From: Leptolyngbyaceae cyanobacterium MP9P1.79
GTDB lineage: Bacteria; Cyanobacteriota; Cyanobacteriia; JARCMD01
NCBI GenBank assembly: GCA_030248885.1
Contig: JARCMD010000061.1
Span: 1-36,102 of the forward strand
Length of the DNA stretch: 36,102 nt
Direction of reading: 5' to 3'
A program made the translations under genes and the position numbers. This document shows, in pieces, positions 1 through 8,384 of this stretch. Within the stretch, counting starts at the first letter, position 1, and every line of letters begins with the position of its first letter. The notes below the pieces were generated by a model. That model was not told the DNA's origin, made no database searches, and saw only the letters and a list, made by a program, of their open reading frames with translations.

Positions 1-127
1 GGCGAAGCATCCGGCAGACAGAGCCTTGAATCGACCAGAAGGTCATTGCCCGGATGCTAAGTGCAAAGCACACGCTACGCGAACGCCCTTCCGGTGCCTA
101 GTATAAACTTTTCTAGAAATCTCCTAA
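1..127. repeat. Hairpin repeat, copy 1 (loop inverted), left end cut by window
   Basis: Begins with GGCGAAGCATCCGG (1-14), a 35-nt loop (15-49), then the start of the complementary arm CCGGATGCT (50-58). The arm is interrupted by about 25 nt containing CACGCTACGCGAACG. A 44-bp tail follows (84-127, containing CCTTCCGGTGCCTAGTATAA). The tail matches 8533-8576 with one mismatch. The loop matches the reverse complement of the loop of copy 2 at 30 of 35 positions. It lies just past the rel stop codon and may shape the 3' end of that transcript. Confidence 0.85.
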
Positions 128-144
128 ATTCATAATCCTTAGTA

Positions 145-2391
145 TTACTCCTCAAACTGAGTCACGCGACGGAGGTTGAGGACATCGCTGAGCTTTCTGA
201 CCTGACTGAAAACCCGATCGAGTTGTTGGTGGTCGCAGATATCGATCCCCAAATTGATCACAGCAGTTTGATCCGGGTAAGTTTTCACATTGGCTTGGCG
301 CACATTAACGGCGCTATCACTGAGGCGGGACAAAATATCTTTGAGAATCCCGACACGATCGATCGTTTCAATCAGAATTTCGACGGGATAGGTTTGGGGG
401 CGGCCGTCTTGACGAATGTGAGGATTCCAACTGACAGGCACCAACCGATCGCCCGCCACCTGCTCCACATTCTGGCAACCCTGTTGATGAATTGAAATGC
501 CGCGATTACTGCGAGTCACCACCCCAATAATCGGTTCACCAGGCACCGCGCAACAACAGCCTGCAAGGTGATACAGCAACCCTTCCACCCCTAAAATCGG
601 CGACTTTCCAGGCGTGGGGGCGGGACGGCTAGCAGGCAACAGCAGGGGAACGACCGTGCCAGATTCAGCCGTTTCCTTCGCCTTCACCACATCGCGCAGG
701 CGGTTCAGCACCACTGTCACCGTCACTTCGCCATAGCCCAAGGCGGCTAGCAAATCATCGACACTGTGGTAGTTACATCGCTCTGCCACCGCCCGAATTG
801 GCTCCGACTTCAGGAACGCTTCAAAGCCAGATTTGCCGATTTCCCGCTCTAGCATTTCTCGCCCTCTTGCGAGATTTTCGTCGCGGTGCGATCGTTTATA
901 CCATTGGCGAATGCGGTTTCTCGCTCCGCCCGTCATCACAAAATTCAGCCAATCCAAATTGGGGTGGGAATGCTTGTGGGTAATAATTTCCACAATATCG
1001 CCATTGCGGAGGGGCGTATCCAAACTCACCATGCGGCCATTGACCTTGGCTCCCGCGCAATGGTTGCCCACCTCGGTGTGGATGCGATAGGCAAAGTCCA
1101 CAGGAGTCGATCGGGGGCTGAGGGGCACCACATCTCCCCCCGGCGTAAAGACATAAACTTCCCCTTCAAACAAGTTTTCCCGAATGCTTTCCAGATACTC
1201 CTGCGCGTCCTTCAGGTCATATTGCCAGTCCAGTAATTGTCGCAACCAGGTAAACTTTTCGTCTGTAGAAGACATCTGGGTGTTGCTAGACCCCCCCGTC
1301 TCCTTATATTTCCAGTGGGCAGCGATCCCGTACTCTGCGACGTGGTGCATTTCCAGGGTGCGGATTTGCACTTCCATCGGCCGGCCTGTCAATCCCAGAA
1401 CGATCGTATGAAGAGATTGATAGCGGTTGGGTTTGGGAAGACCGATGTAATCCTTGAAGCGACCCGGCAGAGGGCGGAAGACATCATGCACAACCGCAAG
1501 GGCGCGATAACAATCATCATTGGAATGGACAATAATCCGAATGGCGGCAATATCGAAGATTTCATGGAATTCCTTTTGCTGCCGCTGCATCTTCTCGCAA
1601 ATGCCGTAGAGATGTTTGGGGCGACCACTGACATCGGTGTAGCGGATGCCAATTTGGTTTAATCGTTCTCGCAGCATCTCCGCTGCTTTGGCTAATATTT
1701 CTTCGCGATCGGTGCGTTTCTCAGCCACCAAGCCCTGGATTTCGCGGTAGGACTCTGGCTCCAAGTATTTGAACGCCAAATCTTCCAATTCCCATTTGAA
1801 GCGTCCGATCCCCAGCCGATTCGCTAGGGGAGCAAAGATGTCTCGCGTTTCCTGGGCAATGGCCCGGCGTTTTTCTTCGGATAAATGCTCCAGCGTTCGC
1901 ATGTTATGCAGGCGATCGGCCAACTTCACCACAATGACGCGAATATCCTGAGCCATAGCCAAAAACATGCGCCGGAAGTTCTCTGCTTGGCGCTCAGTTT
2001 TGCTGGAAAAGTTAAACTTGGAGAGCTTCGTCACCCCTTCCACCAGCAGCCGCACTTCAGGGCCAAAACGCTGTTCCAGTTCATCGGCCGTCACTGCCGT
2101 ATCTTCCACCACATCATGGAGAAACCCCGCCGCAATCATGGCACTGCCGCCCCCCAAGTCTCGCAGCAGTCCCGCCACAGCTACGGGGTGCATAATGTAT
2201 GGCTCGCCTGAAGCCCGATTTTGCCCCTCGTGTAGATTGTAAGCGAACTCAAAGGCGCGACAGATTAAGTCGTTATCAGTGGGCAGTGGAGTGTTCGATT
2301 TAGAATCAGGCGATCGGCGCTCAATCAAACAGTCCTGAAGCCAGTCGGGGATCGTGAAACTCGGTTGGTAGATGGGAGCCGCTACGTTCAT
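145..2391 (-). CDS. rel: Bifunctional (p)ppGpp synthetase/hydrolase, Rel/SpoT family
   Basis: Long RelA/SpoT homologue (748 aa) that makes and degrades the alarmone (p)ppGpp from GTP/GDP and ATP in the cytoplasm; in cyanobacteria it is normally the main stringent-response enzyme. The hydrolase HD domain shows H92-D93 in FLHDVVEDT and ADRLHNMRT near 158-166. The synthetase domain has GRFKDYIGLPKPNRYQSLHT at about 310-329; the RFKD form is typical of bifunctional enzymes. A TGS domain lies at about 410-470, a Cys-rich segment (AGCCCAVPGEPI, about 610-621) follows, and an ACT domain covers about 669-745. I chose the ATG giving MNVAAPIYQP; the frame stays open 22 codons upstream, but that extension is low-complexity (MIFIFSIFSESS) and overlaps AT-rich leader. 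Length and domain order are normal, and both active sites look intact. Confidence 0.96.
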   Translation of the reverse strand: MNVAAPIYQPSFTIPDWLQDCLIERRSPDSKSNTPLPTDNDLICRAFEFAYNLHEGQNRASGEPYIMHPVAVAGLLRDLGGGSAMIAAGFLHDVVEDTAVTADELEQRFGPEVRLLVEGVTKLSKFNFSSKTERQAENFRRMFLAMAQDIRVIVVKLADRLHNMRTLEHLSEEKRRAIAQETRDIFAPLANRLGIGRFKWELEDLAFKYLEPESYREIQGLVAEKRTDREEILAKAAEMLRERLNQIGIRYTDVSGRPKHLYGICEKMQRQQKEFHEIFDIAAIRIIVHSNDDCYRALAVVHDVFRPLPGRFKDYIGLPKPNRYQSLHTIVLGLTGRPMEVQIRTLEMHHVAEYGIAAHWKYKETGGSSNTQMSSTDEKFTWLRQLLDWQYDLKDAQEYLESIRENLFEGEVYVFTPGGDVVPLSPRSTPVDFAYRIHTEVGNHCAGAKVNGRMVSLDTPLRNGDIVEIITHKHSHPNLDWLNFVMTGGARNRIRQWYKRSHRDENLARGREMLEREIGKSGFEAFLKSEPIRAVAERCNYHSVDDLLAALGYGEVTVTVVLNRLRDVVKAKETAESGTVVPLLLPASRPAPTPGKSPILGVEGLLYHLAGCCCAVPGEPIIGVVTRSNRGISIHQQGCQNVEQVAGDRLVPVSWNPHIRQDGRPQTYPVEILIETIDRVGILKDILSRLSDSAVNVRQANVKTYPDQTAVINLGIDICDHQQLDRVFSQVRKLSDVLNLRRVTQFEE

Positions 2392-2447
2392 GCTACAGAG
2401 GGTGGAAAGGTTTGAGGACAGGGATGATTCAGAAAATATAGAAAATA

Positions 2448-2630
2448 TAAATATCAAAAATATAAATAGTAGGTGATGTGCAACTTAAAGTCTGCCCTCA
2501 TCCCCCAGCCCCTTCTCTCAATAGGGGAGAAGGGGAGCCGATCCAGGTCTTAGCCCCTCTCCCAGCAGGGGAGAGGGGGTTGGAGTGAGGGCGGTTCGGG
2601 AAAGTTGCACATTGCCTAAATATCAAAAAT
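2448..2630. mobile_element. 137-bp MITE-like element flanked by 14-bp direct repeats
   Basis: Terminal inverted repeats ATGTGCAACTT (2476-2486) and AAGTTGCACAT (2602-2612) bound a 137-bp unit with no coding capacity. Inside, CCCTCATCCCCCAGCCCC pairs roughly with GGGGTTGGAGTGAGGG. Within that are two smaller hairpins (CCCCTTCTC/GAGAAGGGG and CCCCTCTCC/GGGAGAGGGG), so a single strand folds into a cloverleaf. The sequence TAAATATCAAAAAT occurs at 2448-2461 and again at 2617-2630, like a target duplication, though both lie in AT-rich DNA and not directly at the repeat ends. The CCCTCATCCCCCAGCCCCTT core is a common cyanobacterial repeat type. Confidence 0.75.
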
Positions 2631-3153
2631 TAAATATCAGAAATGACAATGGAGCCAAATGAGTGGCTTGGCTCCATTGCCGATCGGTTTTAAGAGTGTG
2701 AAGAAAAGAGTGTGAAAAAAAGGTTCTGCGCGGGTGTCGATTCGCTTAGGGCTGATTCTACTGGATTTAGTGTGCTAAAGGATACTAAAAATTCAAGAAT
2801 ACTGGGAATTCGATCGCCGAATCATCCAGGTAAGATGCTGGAGATACTGTAGGTGGTTCAATCATGAACTAGCGTCTCTTGAGAGTTTTGCGGCTAGCTT
2901 AGGATTAATTTGTGGGTGGATCAGTCACGAAGGAGATGATCTTCGATCGCCACTGGTGCCTAGAAATCTGAAATCAGGCGAAATTGCCTTGCTTCTGAGA
3001 GAGTGGGAGTTATATCCCTATTCCTTCATGATACCCATTAGTAAATCTTAGTGTCTTTAAATTTACAAAACCCTCCTAAAGGGTGATTGGTGATGGGGAG
3101 ATGGGAGAGTGCGACGATAGGAATAGAACATAAGAACTTTGTGAAACCAGAGC
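2613..3153. other. Gene-free spacer between rel and the WD40 gene
   Basis: No convincing gene in 541 nt. It holds a hairpin with a perfect 12-bp stem (CAATGGAGCCAA at 2647-2658 pairing with TTGGCTCCATTG at 2668-2679). A short direct repeat AGAGTGTGAA(G/A)AAAA follows around 2693-2720, and a small ACCCT/AGGGT hairpin lies near 3069-3083. The rel and WD40 promoters should lie here, but I cannot place either with confidence. No clear Shine-Dalgarno precedes the WD40 start codon. Confidence 0.5.
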
Positions 3154-4359
3154 ATGACGAATTCTTCCTATCCCAAACGCTATCCCCAACGCGATGATGC
3201 CATCTTGGGCGGGCAAGCGGTTGCTCCGATCGGCGGCGCTGTCTTGGGGGGATTGGCGGGAGTTCAGGCGAGAGTGCATAGTCCCCTCGTCAGTCAACGC
3301 GTCAGGGCGCTGTCCGAAGCCCTGAAATATGGTGAGGCAGGGTTGGACGTGATTATCAATGCCGTGCGAGTCCAAGGGGGACGATCGCAGCGACGGGCTT
3401 ATTTTTTACTGCGGAACCAAGCCCATCCCAAAGCCAAGCAAGTCTTACAGGACATCAGCCCTTTTACTCTGTTCAATGCCAACAACACAGGGGCAGTGCT
3501 GAACAAGGTGTTCTGTCTTGCCATCAGTCCCGATGGACAAACTCTAATTAGTGGAGGCAGTGGAGCGCGACAAAATAGTGGGATTCGCATGTGGAACCTG
3601 GAAACGGGGCGACGATCGACCCTAGTAAAATCTGGTGCTACCCGATCGATCGCCCTCAGTGCCAATGGTCAGACCCTCATCACCGGTGGATTGAATGGCG
3701 CGGTGCAGGTGTGGGATTTATCCACAGGAGCATCAATTTCCACGTTGCAGGGGCATGGCGGTGAGGTGTTGTCGATCGCCCTGAGTCCCGATGGCGAAAC
3801 CCTGGCCACCAGCGGCAACAGTTGGGATCAGACGATCAGAATTTGGCACCTGCCAACGGGAGAACTGCGCCACACCTTGCGGGGCTATGGAGGCGAAATC
3901 GCCGCTGTAGTCATTGATCCCAGCGGTGAAACCTTGGTCAGTAGCAGCCACGACCACACCATTCGCCTGTGGAATCCGCGCACAGGTGAGCAACTCACTC
4001 AGCTTTTTGGGCATACTGCTTCAGTTAACTGCCTTGCCCTCAGTGCCGATGGCCGTACCCTGATCAGTGGCAGCTATGACAGTACCCTCAAATTTTGGGA
4101 TCTGCACACAGGGCGGCTGTTGCGAACCAATGCGGGCCAGAGTCGTGGGGTGACGGCGTTGACCGTGAGTCCAGAGGGATGGATTGCCAGTGGCAGCCAC
4201 GATCGCACGATCAAACTCTGGGATCGCACGGGAGCGCTCTTGTCCACCTTAGAAGGACACACAGGCACAATTTTTGCCCTAGCGTTTGTACCAGACAGTC
4301 AGATGTTAGTCAGTTGCAGTGCCGATCGCACCCTGCGATTATGGACACTACCAGAATAA
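3154..4359 (+). CDS. WD40 beta-propeller protein with N-terminal LGG/HEAT-like module
   Basis: 401 aa, predicted soluble, no signal peptide. Residues about 14-100 form a module starting DDAILGGQAVAPIGGAVLGG, then LAGVQARV and a HEAT-like helical pair (ALSEALKYGEAGLDVIINAV). The same kind of module starts the next gene. From about residue 113 there are seven WD40 units, each with a phrase like LAISPDGQTLISGG and a terminal (I/L)(R/K)(M/L/F)W, for example TIRLWNPRTGEQ and TLKFWDLHTGRL. Seven blades make one closed propeller. Such proteins are usually binding scaffolds; no catalytic residues are visible. It is followed after 79 nt by the GUN4-domain gene on the same strand, probably co-transcribed. 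Partner and process are unknown. Confidence 0.93.
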   Translation: MTNSSYPKRYPQRDDAILGGQAVAPIGGAVLGGLAGVQARVHSPLVSQRVRALSEALKYGEAGLDVIINAVRVQGGRSQRRAYFLLRNQAHPKAKQVLQDISPFTLFNANNTGAVLNKVFCLAISPDGQTLISGGSGARQNSGIRMWNLETGRRSTLVKSGATRSIALSANGQTLITGGLNGAVQVWDLSTGASISTLQGHGGEVLSIALSPDGETLATSGNSWDQTIRIWHLPTGELRHTLRGYGGEIAAVVIDPSGETLVSSSHDHTIRLWNPRTGEQLTQLFGHTASVNCLALSADGRTLISGSYDSTLKFWDLHTGRLLRTNAGQSRGVTALTVSPEGWIASGSHDRTIKLWDRTGALLSTLEGHTGTIFALAFVPDSQMLVSCSADRTLRLWTLPE

Positions 4360-4363
4360 TTCT

Positions 4364-4438
4364 CTTCCACCCTTCCACCCTTCACCCTCCACCCCTTCCA
4401 CCCTTCACCCTTCCACCCTTCCACCCTTCCACCCTTCC
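4364..4438 (+). repeat. Tandem octamer repeat TTCCACCC between two genes
   Basis: Runs from just after the WD40 stop (4359) to the base before the downstream ATG. The unit is TTCCACCC (4365-4372, 4373-4380, 4396-4403, 4411-4418, 4419-4426, 4427-4434), with seven-base variants TTCACCC at 4381-4387 and 4404-4410. The mRNA here is almost all pyrimidine and C-rich, with no purine-rich ribosome-binding site. This is a short tandemly repeated sequence of the kind common in filamentous cyanobacteria, and its copy number is likely to vary between strains. Confidence 0.9.
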
Positions 4439-5410
4439 ATGTCCCACGATTCACCCCAACCCGATGATGTCGTTCTAGGAGGACGCGCCCCTGCTCCCGT
4501 CGATGGCGTGATCTTGGGAGGATTGGCCGGGGTGAAGCGCCGTCTGGCTAGCGTCGATGAATCGATTCAGTTGGCGGCTTTGGCTGATGCTATGAAATAC
4601 GGAGATGCCGGGATCGATTTGGTAATTGACGCGCTCACCGATCCCTCAGAGCGGGTGTGGAAGAAAGCGGATAATCTGCTGCGATCGATCGATACCCCTG
4701 AAGTCAAGGAGGCATTGAGCCTATCGGAAATGCGGGCGCTAGCTGGGGTGAAGCGTCGGCTAGCCAACCCAAATGAAGACTTGAGAATTAGCGCCCTTTC
4801 GGAAGCCATGAAGCACGGCCCTGAAGGAATTGGTGTCGTCATCGCGGCTCTGAGAGATCCGTCAGAGCGGGTTTGGAAAACGGCCAATGCCCTGCTGCGG
4901 ACGGTGCCCGATCCCAGAGTAAAACAGGTATTGGCGCTGTTCTCGGCAGTGGGGATCAAATACACGGGGTTATCAGAATTACTGGCGGCGGGATGCTGGC
5001 TGGAAGCAGATTTCCAGACAAAGGAGGCTCTATACCAGATCTTTGGTCTTAACCCGCTACAGCAGTTTCGGGAGGCTTTAGTTGACAGATTGCCCTGTGA
5101 AGATTTGCAGATTATCGATCGCCTCTGGATGAAGCATAGTCATGGGCGGTTTGGCTTTAGTGTGCAAAAGGCAATCTGGAGCCAGTGTGCTGCCAGTCGT
5201 TGGGAAAAGGCGGAGGCGTGGATTCTGTTTGGCGATCGGGTGGGGTGGCGATCGAATTTGCCCTGGAATCAAAATCATTGGAAGCAGCAGGATGAAATTA
5301 CCTTCAACCTCCACGCACCTGCGGGTCATTTGCCCTATTTGGGCGACACCTTTGGCATCTTTACGATCGAAGCACTCTCAGCCCGACTGACAGCATGTGG
5401 AATTCATTAA
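4439..5410 (+). CDS. GUN4-domain protein with duplicated N-terminal HEAT-like module
   Basis: 323 aa from the ATG giving MSHDSPQPDD. The frame is open upstream to a GTG at 4319, but that would only translate the tandem repeat. The N-terminus has VVLGGRAPAP...VILGG as in the WD40 neighbour, then two copies of one ~66-aa unit (about 29-95 and 101-167), both starting LAGVKRRLA and containing AMK(Y/H)G and PSERVWK. Residues about 173-305 are a GUN4 domain: PCEDLQIIDRLWMKHSHGRF, then FGFSVQKAIW, FGDRVGWR and LHAPAGHLP. GUN4 proteins bind protoporphyrin IX and Mg-protoporphyrin and, in the canonical form, stimulate Mg-chelatase. This protein lies outside any chlorophyll operon, and the HEAT-like front suggests a paralogue with a regulatory or scaffold role (inference). 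Start choice is supported by alignment with the WD40 N-terminus, not by a ribosome-binding site. Confidence 0.9.
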   Translation: MSHDSPQPDDVVLGGRAPAPVDGVILGGLAGVKRRLASVDESIQLAALADAMKYGDAGIDLVIDALTDPSERVWKKADNLLRSIDTPEVKEALSLSEMRALAGVKRRLANPNEDLRISALSEAMKHGPEGIGVVIAALRDPSERVWKTANALLRTVPDPRVKQVLALFSAVGIKYTGLSELLAAGCWLEADFQTKEALYQIFGLNPLQQFREALVDRLPCEDLQIIDRLWMKHSHGRFGFSVQKAIWSQCAASRWEKAEAWILFGDRVGWRSNLPWNQNHWKQQDEITFNLHAPAGHLPYLGDTFGIFTIEALSARLTACGIH

Positions 5411-5574
5411 AGGATTTGCAGGTTGATAGCCTACCCGATCACATTTCAACTCAATCCCCAACCTCGATCGGTAATCCTGACCTACCAATTACCCCAACTT
5501 CGTACTATTCAAAATGACTAGCATCCATGACAATAGCTATTAACGGTTGACCCTTCACTGCTAGCCAAACTGCT

Positions 5575-7320
5575 ATGACGCTGCGTTCTTTCTTTAAAGT
5601 CTTAATTGCTGGCACCTTGGCGCTGCTGTTGGTTGGAGTGGGCGGATTTTCCTGGATTACCGCCAATAATCCCCTAAAGCTCTTAAGCAGAGCATCTCAG
5701 GCAAACCCGATCGCCGCCATGTTTGTCTCAAAGCAGGCAACGGTTATGGTGTCGCTGCTGGTCAACCCCGATCGCCTGGAACAGTTTCGGCAAATCATGG
5801 CTCCCCCAGGCAAACGGCGACAGTCGCGGGCAGAAGTGGAGCAACTCAAGCAGAGTTTGTTGCTCACCACCGATTTAGATTATCGGCGTGATATTCAGCC
5901 CTGGCTGGGGGATGAAGTGACTCTAGCGGTGACGACTCCTGACATCGATCGCAATGATGCCAACGGTCAACAGCCTGGTTATTTGGTGGCAGCAGCGACC
6001 CGTGACCCCGATCGCGCCAAGGAGTTTTTGCAATTGTTTTGGCAGCGGCGATCGATCGCTGGGGCAGAGTTGACCTTTGAGCAATACAAGGGTGCGCAGT
6101 TAATCTCTAGCAAGGCGACCCAAGTGCCGGGTGGCAAAGCTGAAGCAACCAGTGAGACGCGCTATCCGGCTGCCTTTGCCACTGCTGTCGTGGGCGATCG
6201 ATTCCTGCTCTTTGCCAACCACCCCAAAGTTTTGCGCGATGCTATCAACAATGTGCAAGCCAGTGACCTGAACTTGACCAGTTCCAGCGTTTACCAACGA
6301 TCGCTACAGCAGGTGGTCAATAACCGCATCGGTTTCGTTTTCCTCAATCTTTCGCAGCCCATGCCAAACGGGGATCAGCCTGTTAATCCAGTTAAATCTG
6401 CTTATGAAGGATTAGCCGTGGGATTGTCCCTAAGCCGTGAAGGATTATTGGCAGACTCCGCCCTCCTCACCGCAGCTAATCAGCCGATCGCAGCAGCTAC
6501 AACGCTTGCAAATACTCCCCTAGCTCAACCGCTTCAAGCCTTGCAGTATCTCCCCACCGGAACTCCTCTAGCCCTTACCGGAGTGGATTTGAGCCATTGG
6601 AGCAACTCATCAGCCGATCCCAGCACTGCTTTCCTGCTCCAATGGATTAAACCCTCGATCGCTGCTCTCCAGACTCAGTGGGGCATTGACTTATCCCAGG
6701 ATGTCTTCAGTTGGGTGAATGGAGAATACGCCTTGGGAACGATCGTCACCAGTAACCCATCTAACCTTGGCACGCTGGATCAGTCCCCTCCCCTCAAAAC
6801 CGATTGGGTATTTGTTGTAGAACGTTCTCCTGAAGCGGTGGAGGGGATCGCCCATTTGGATGCGATCGGCACCCAACAGGGTTTGAGCATCGGCACCCTT
6901 CCCATTGGCAACCAGCAGGTGTCTGCCTGGACACGGCTCCAAGCCCCAGCAGCTTCTGCCACTCTCAACGCTCAAGTTCAGGCAGTGCATACAACCGTCG
7001 GCAACTACGAGGTGTTTGCCACATCCGTCGCGGCGATGGAAACAGCCTTGCAAGCAACACAAACCCCCTTAGGAAGCAGTGCCGCCTTTCAAGCAGCCAT
7101 GGCTCCCCTCCCCAAATCTGGTCAAGGCTACCTCTACTTGAATTGGCAGACGAGTCAACCCCTGCTGGAACAGCAATTCCCCTTCCTGAAATTAGTGGAA
7201 CTGGCGGGGCAGCCGCTGTTCACCCATCTCCGATCGCTCACCCTCACGCGCTACGACACCACCCCCACTGTCCAACGCGACAAGCTCTTCGTTCGCCTGG
7301 GATCATTCCCCCAAGGCTGA
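5575..7320 (+). CDS. DUF3352 family membrane-anchored protein
   Basis: 581 aa. One N-terminal hydrophobic segment (about 9-30, FKVLIAGTLALLLVGVGGF) should anchor it in the cytoplasmic or thylakoid membrane, with the rest probably outside the cytoplasm. No lipobox cysteine and no signal-peptidase site is evident. The body matches the cyanobacterial DUF3352 pattern: FVSKQATVMVSLLVNPDRLE near 50-70, YRRDIQPWLGDEVTLAVTTP, a middle part with AAATRDPDRAKEFLQLFW, and LYLNWQTSQPLLEQQFPFLK near the end. No function is established for the family and no catalytic motif is visible. It starts 164 nt after the GUN4-domain gene on the same strand. It converges on the permease gene with only 14 nt between stops and no obvious terminator. 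Confidence 0.88.
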   Translation: MTLRSFFKVLIAGTLALLLVGVGGFSWITANNPLKLLSRASQANPIAAMFVSKQATVMVSLLVNPDRLEQFRQIMAPPGKRRQSRAEVEQLKQSLLLTTDLDYRRDIQPWLGDEVTLAVTTPDIDRNDANGQQPGYLVAAATRDPDRAKEFLQLFWQRRSIAGAELTFEQYKGAQLISSKATQVPGGKAEATSETRYPAAFATAVVGDRFLLFANHPKVLRDAINNVQASDLNLTSSSVYQRSLQQVVNNRIGFVFLNLSQPMPNGDQPVNPVKSAYEGLAVGLSLSREGLLADSALLTAANQPIAAATTLANTPLAQPLQALQYLPTGTPLALTGVDLSHWSNSSADPSTAFLLQWIKPSIAALQTQWGIDLSQDVFSWVNGEYALGTIVTSNPSNLGTLDQSPPLKTDWVFVVERSPEAVEGIAHLDAIGTQQGLSIGTLPIGNQQVSAWTRLQAPAASATLNAQVQAVHTTVGNYEVFATSVAAMETALQATQTPLGSSAAFQAAMAPLPKSGQGYLYLNWQTSQPLLEQQFPFLKLVELAGQPLFTHLRSLTLTRYDTTPTVQRDKLFVRLGSFPQG

Positions 7321-7334
7321 AGTGAGGGATTTAG

Positions 7335-8384
7335 TTAATACCGAATTCGGGGATCAACGTAGGCATTCAAAATATCGATCGCAATACTGGCAACAACAAC
7401 GATCGCCGCAAAAAATACCACAATTCCCTGCACCGTTGGGTAGTCCCGCAGGGCAATGGCTTCGTATAGCCGATTCGCCAACCCAGACCAGGAAAACGTC
7501 ACCTCAGTTAAAATTGCCCCACCCAACAGCGCCGCGAAGGTCAGTCCCAGCACCGTGATGACTGGAATCAAAGCATTCTTTAGAGCATGGGCGAATAAAA
7601 TTCGAGTTTCTGAAATGCCCCGCGCCCGTGCTGCTTCGACATAATCCGCCTTGAGAGTTTGCTTTAAATTGACCCGCACCATCCGCTCAAAAATGCCGCT
7701 AAGGAGAATGCCCAATGTCAAACTGGGTAGGGCTAAATAGTGCAGGGCAGTCAAGAAGCCACCCAAGTCACCACTGAGTAAGCTGTCTACGGTGTAAAGC
7801 CCAGTGCTGTAGAGCCGATCGCCCACCTGTAGCCCATCGGGGATCGAGCGATTGATGGGAAAGCGTGTCCCCAGAGGAAACCAGCGGAGTTGTACCGCAA
7901 ACACCAATTGCAGCAGCATTCCCAACCAGAACAACGGAATTGCATAGGTAATGATGCCAAATAAGCGACCGCCGACATCAAACACAGTCCCCGGACGGGA
8001 GGCGGAAAGAATCCCCACACTCACCCCCACCAGGAGCGCGATCGTCATACTGAAAACTGCCAACTCCACGGTTGCAGGAAAATATTGCTGAATAATCTCC
8101 CAGACTTTTTGTCCTCGGCTGGTGAGAGAGGTGCCCAAATCCAGACTCAGTAACTGATGTAGGTAATGCAGATATTGCCGCCATAGGGGATCTGCCAACC
8201 CCAGTTGCAATCGCAGTGCCACCTTTGCACTCTCTGGGGCCCGTGGCCCCAAAATCACATCCACCGGGTCGCCCGGTGTCGCCCTCAACAACAAAAACAC
8301 AACAGATGTAATAACCCACAACATCAGCGGAGCCAACAAGAGCCGCATAAAAATGTAGTAACGAAGGGCGCTGGAACGAGACAT
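7335..8384 (-). CDS. ABC transporter permease, DppB/OppB type
   Basis: Inner-membrane permease (349 aa) of the dipeptide/oligopeptide/nickel ABC importer family. The N-terminus LLAPLMLWVITSVVFLLLRATPGDPVD is split by its first membrane helix and followed by LGLADPLWRQYLHYLHQLLS and DLGTSLTSR, all typical of the first permease of such systems. The conserved EAA loop is seen as YVEAARARGISETRILFAHA. About six hydrophobic segments are visible. The ATG for MSRSSALRYY was chosen; the frame is open 36 codons upstream, but those codons run into the hairpin repeat at 8469-8576. No partner permease, ATPase or binding protein is in the window, so the substrate cannot be named; scattered orphan Opp/Dpp permeases are common in cyanobacteria. 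Confidence 0.9.
   Translation of the reverse strand: MSRSSALRYYIFMRLLLAPLMLWVITSVVFLLLRATPGDPVDVILGPRAPESAKVALRLQLGLADPLWRQYLHYLHQLLSLDLGTSLTSRGQKVWEIIQQYFPATVELAVFSMTIALLVGVSVGILSASRPGTVFDVGGRLFGIITYAIPLFWLGMLLQLVFAVQLRWFPLGTRFPINRSIPDGLQVGDRLYSTGLYTVDSLLSGDLGGFLTALHYLALPSLTLGILLSGIFERMVRVNLKQTLKADYVEAARARGISETRILFAHALKNALIPVITVLGLTFAALLGGAILTEVTFSWSGLANRLYEAIALRDYPTVQGIVVFFAAIVVVASIAIDILNAYVDPRIRY

Noticed and set aside
4439-5410. GUN4-domain gene and hemB as one tetrapyrrole cluster
   Set aside because: They are about 26 kb apart on opposite strands with unrelated genes between.
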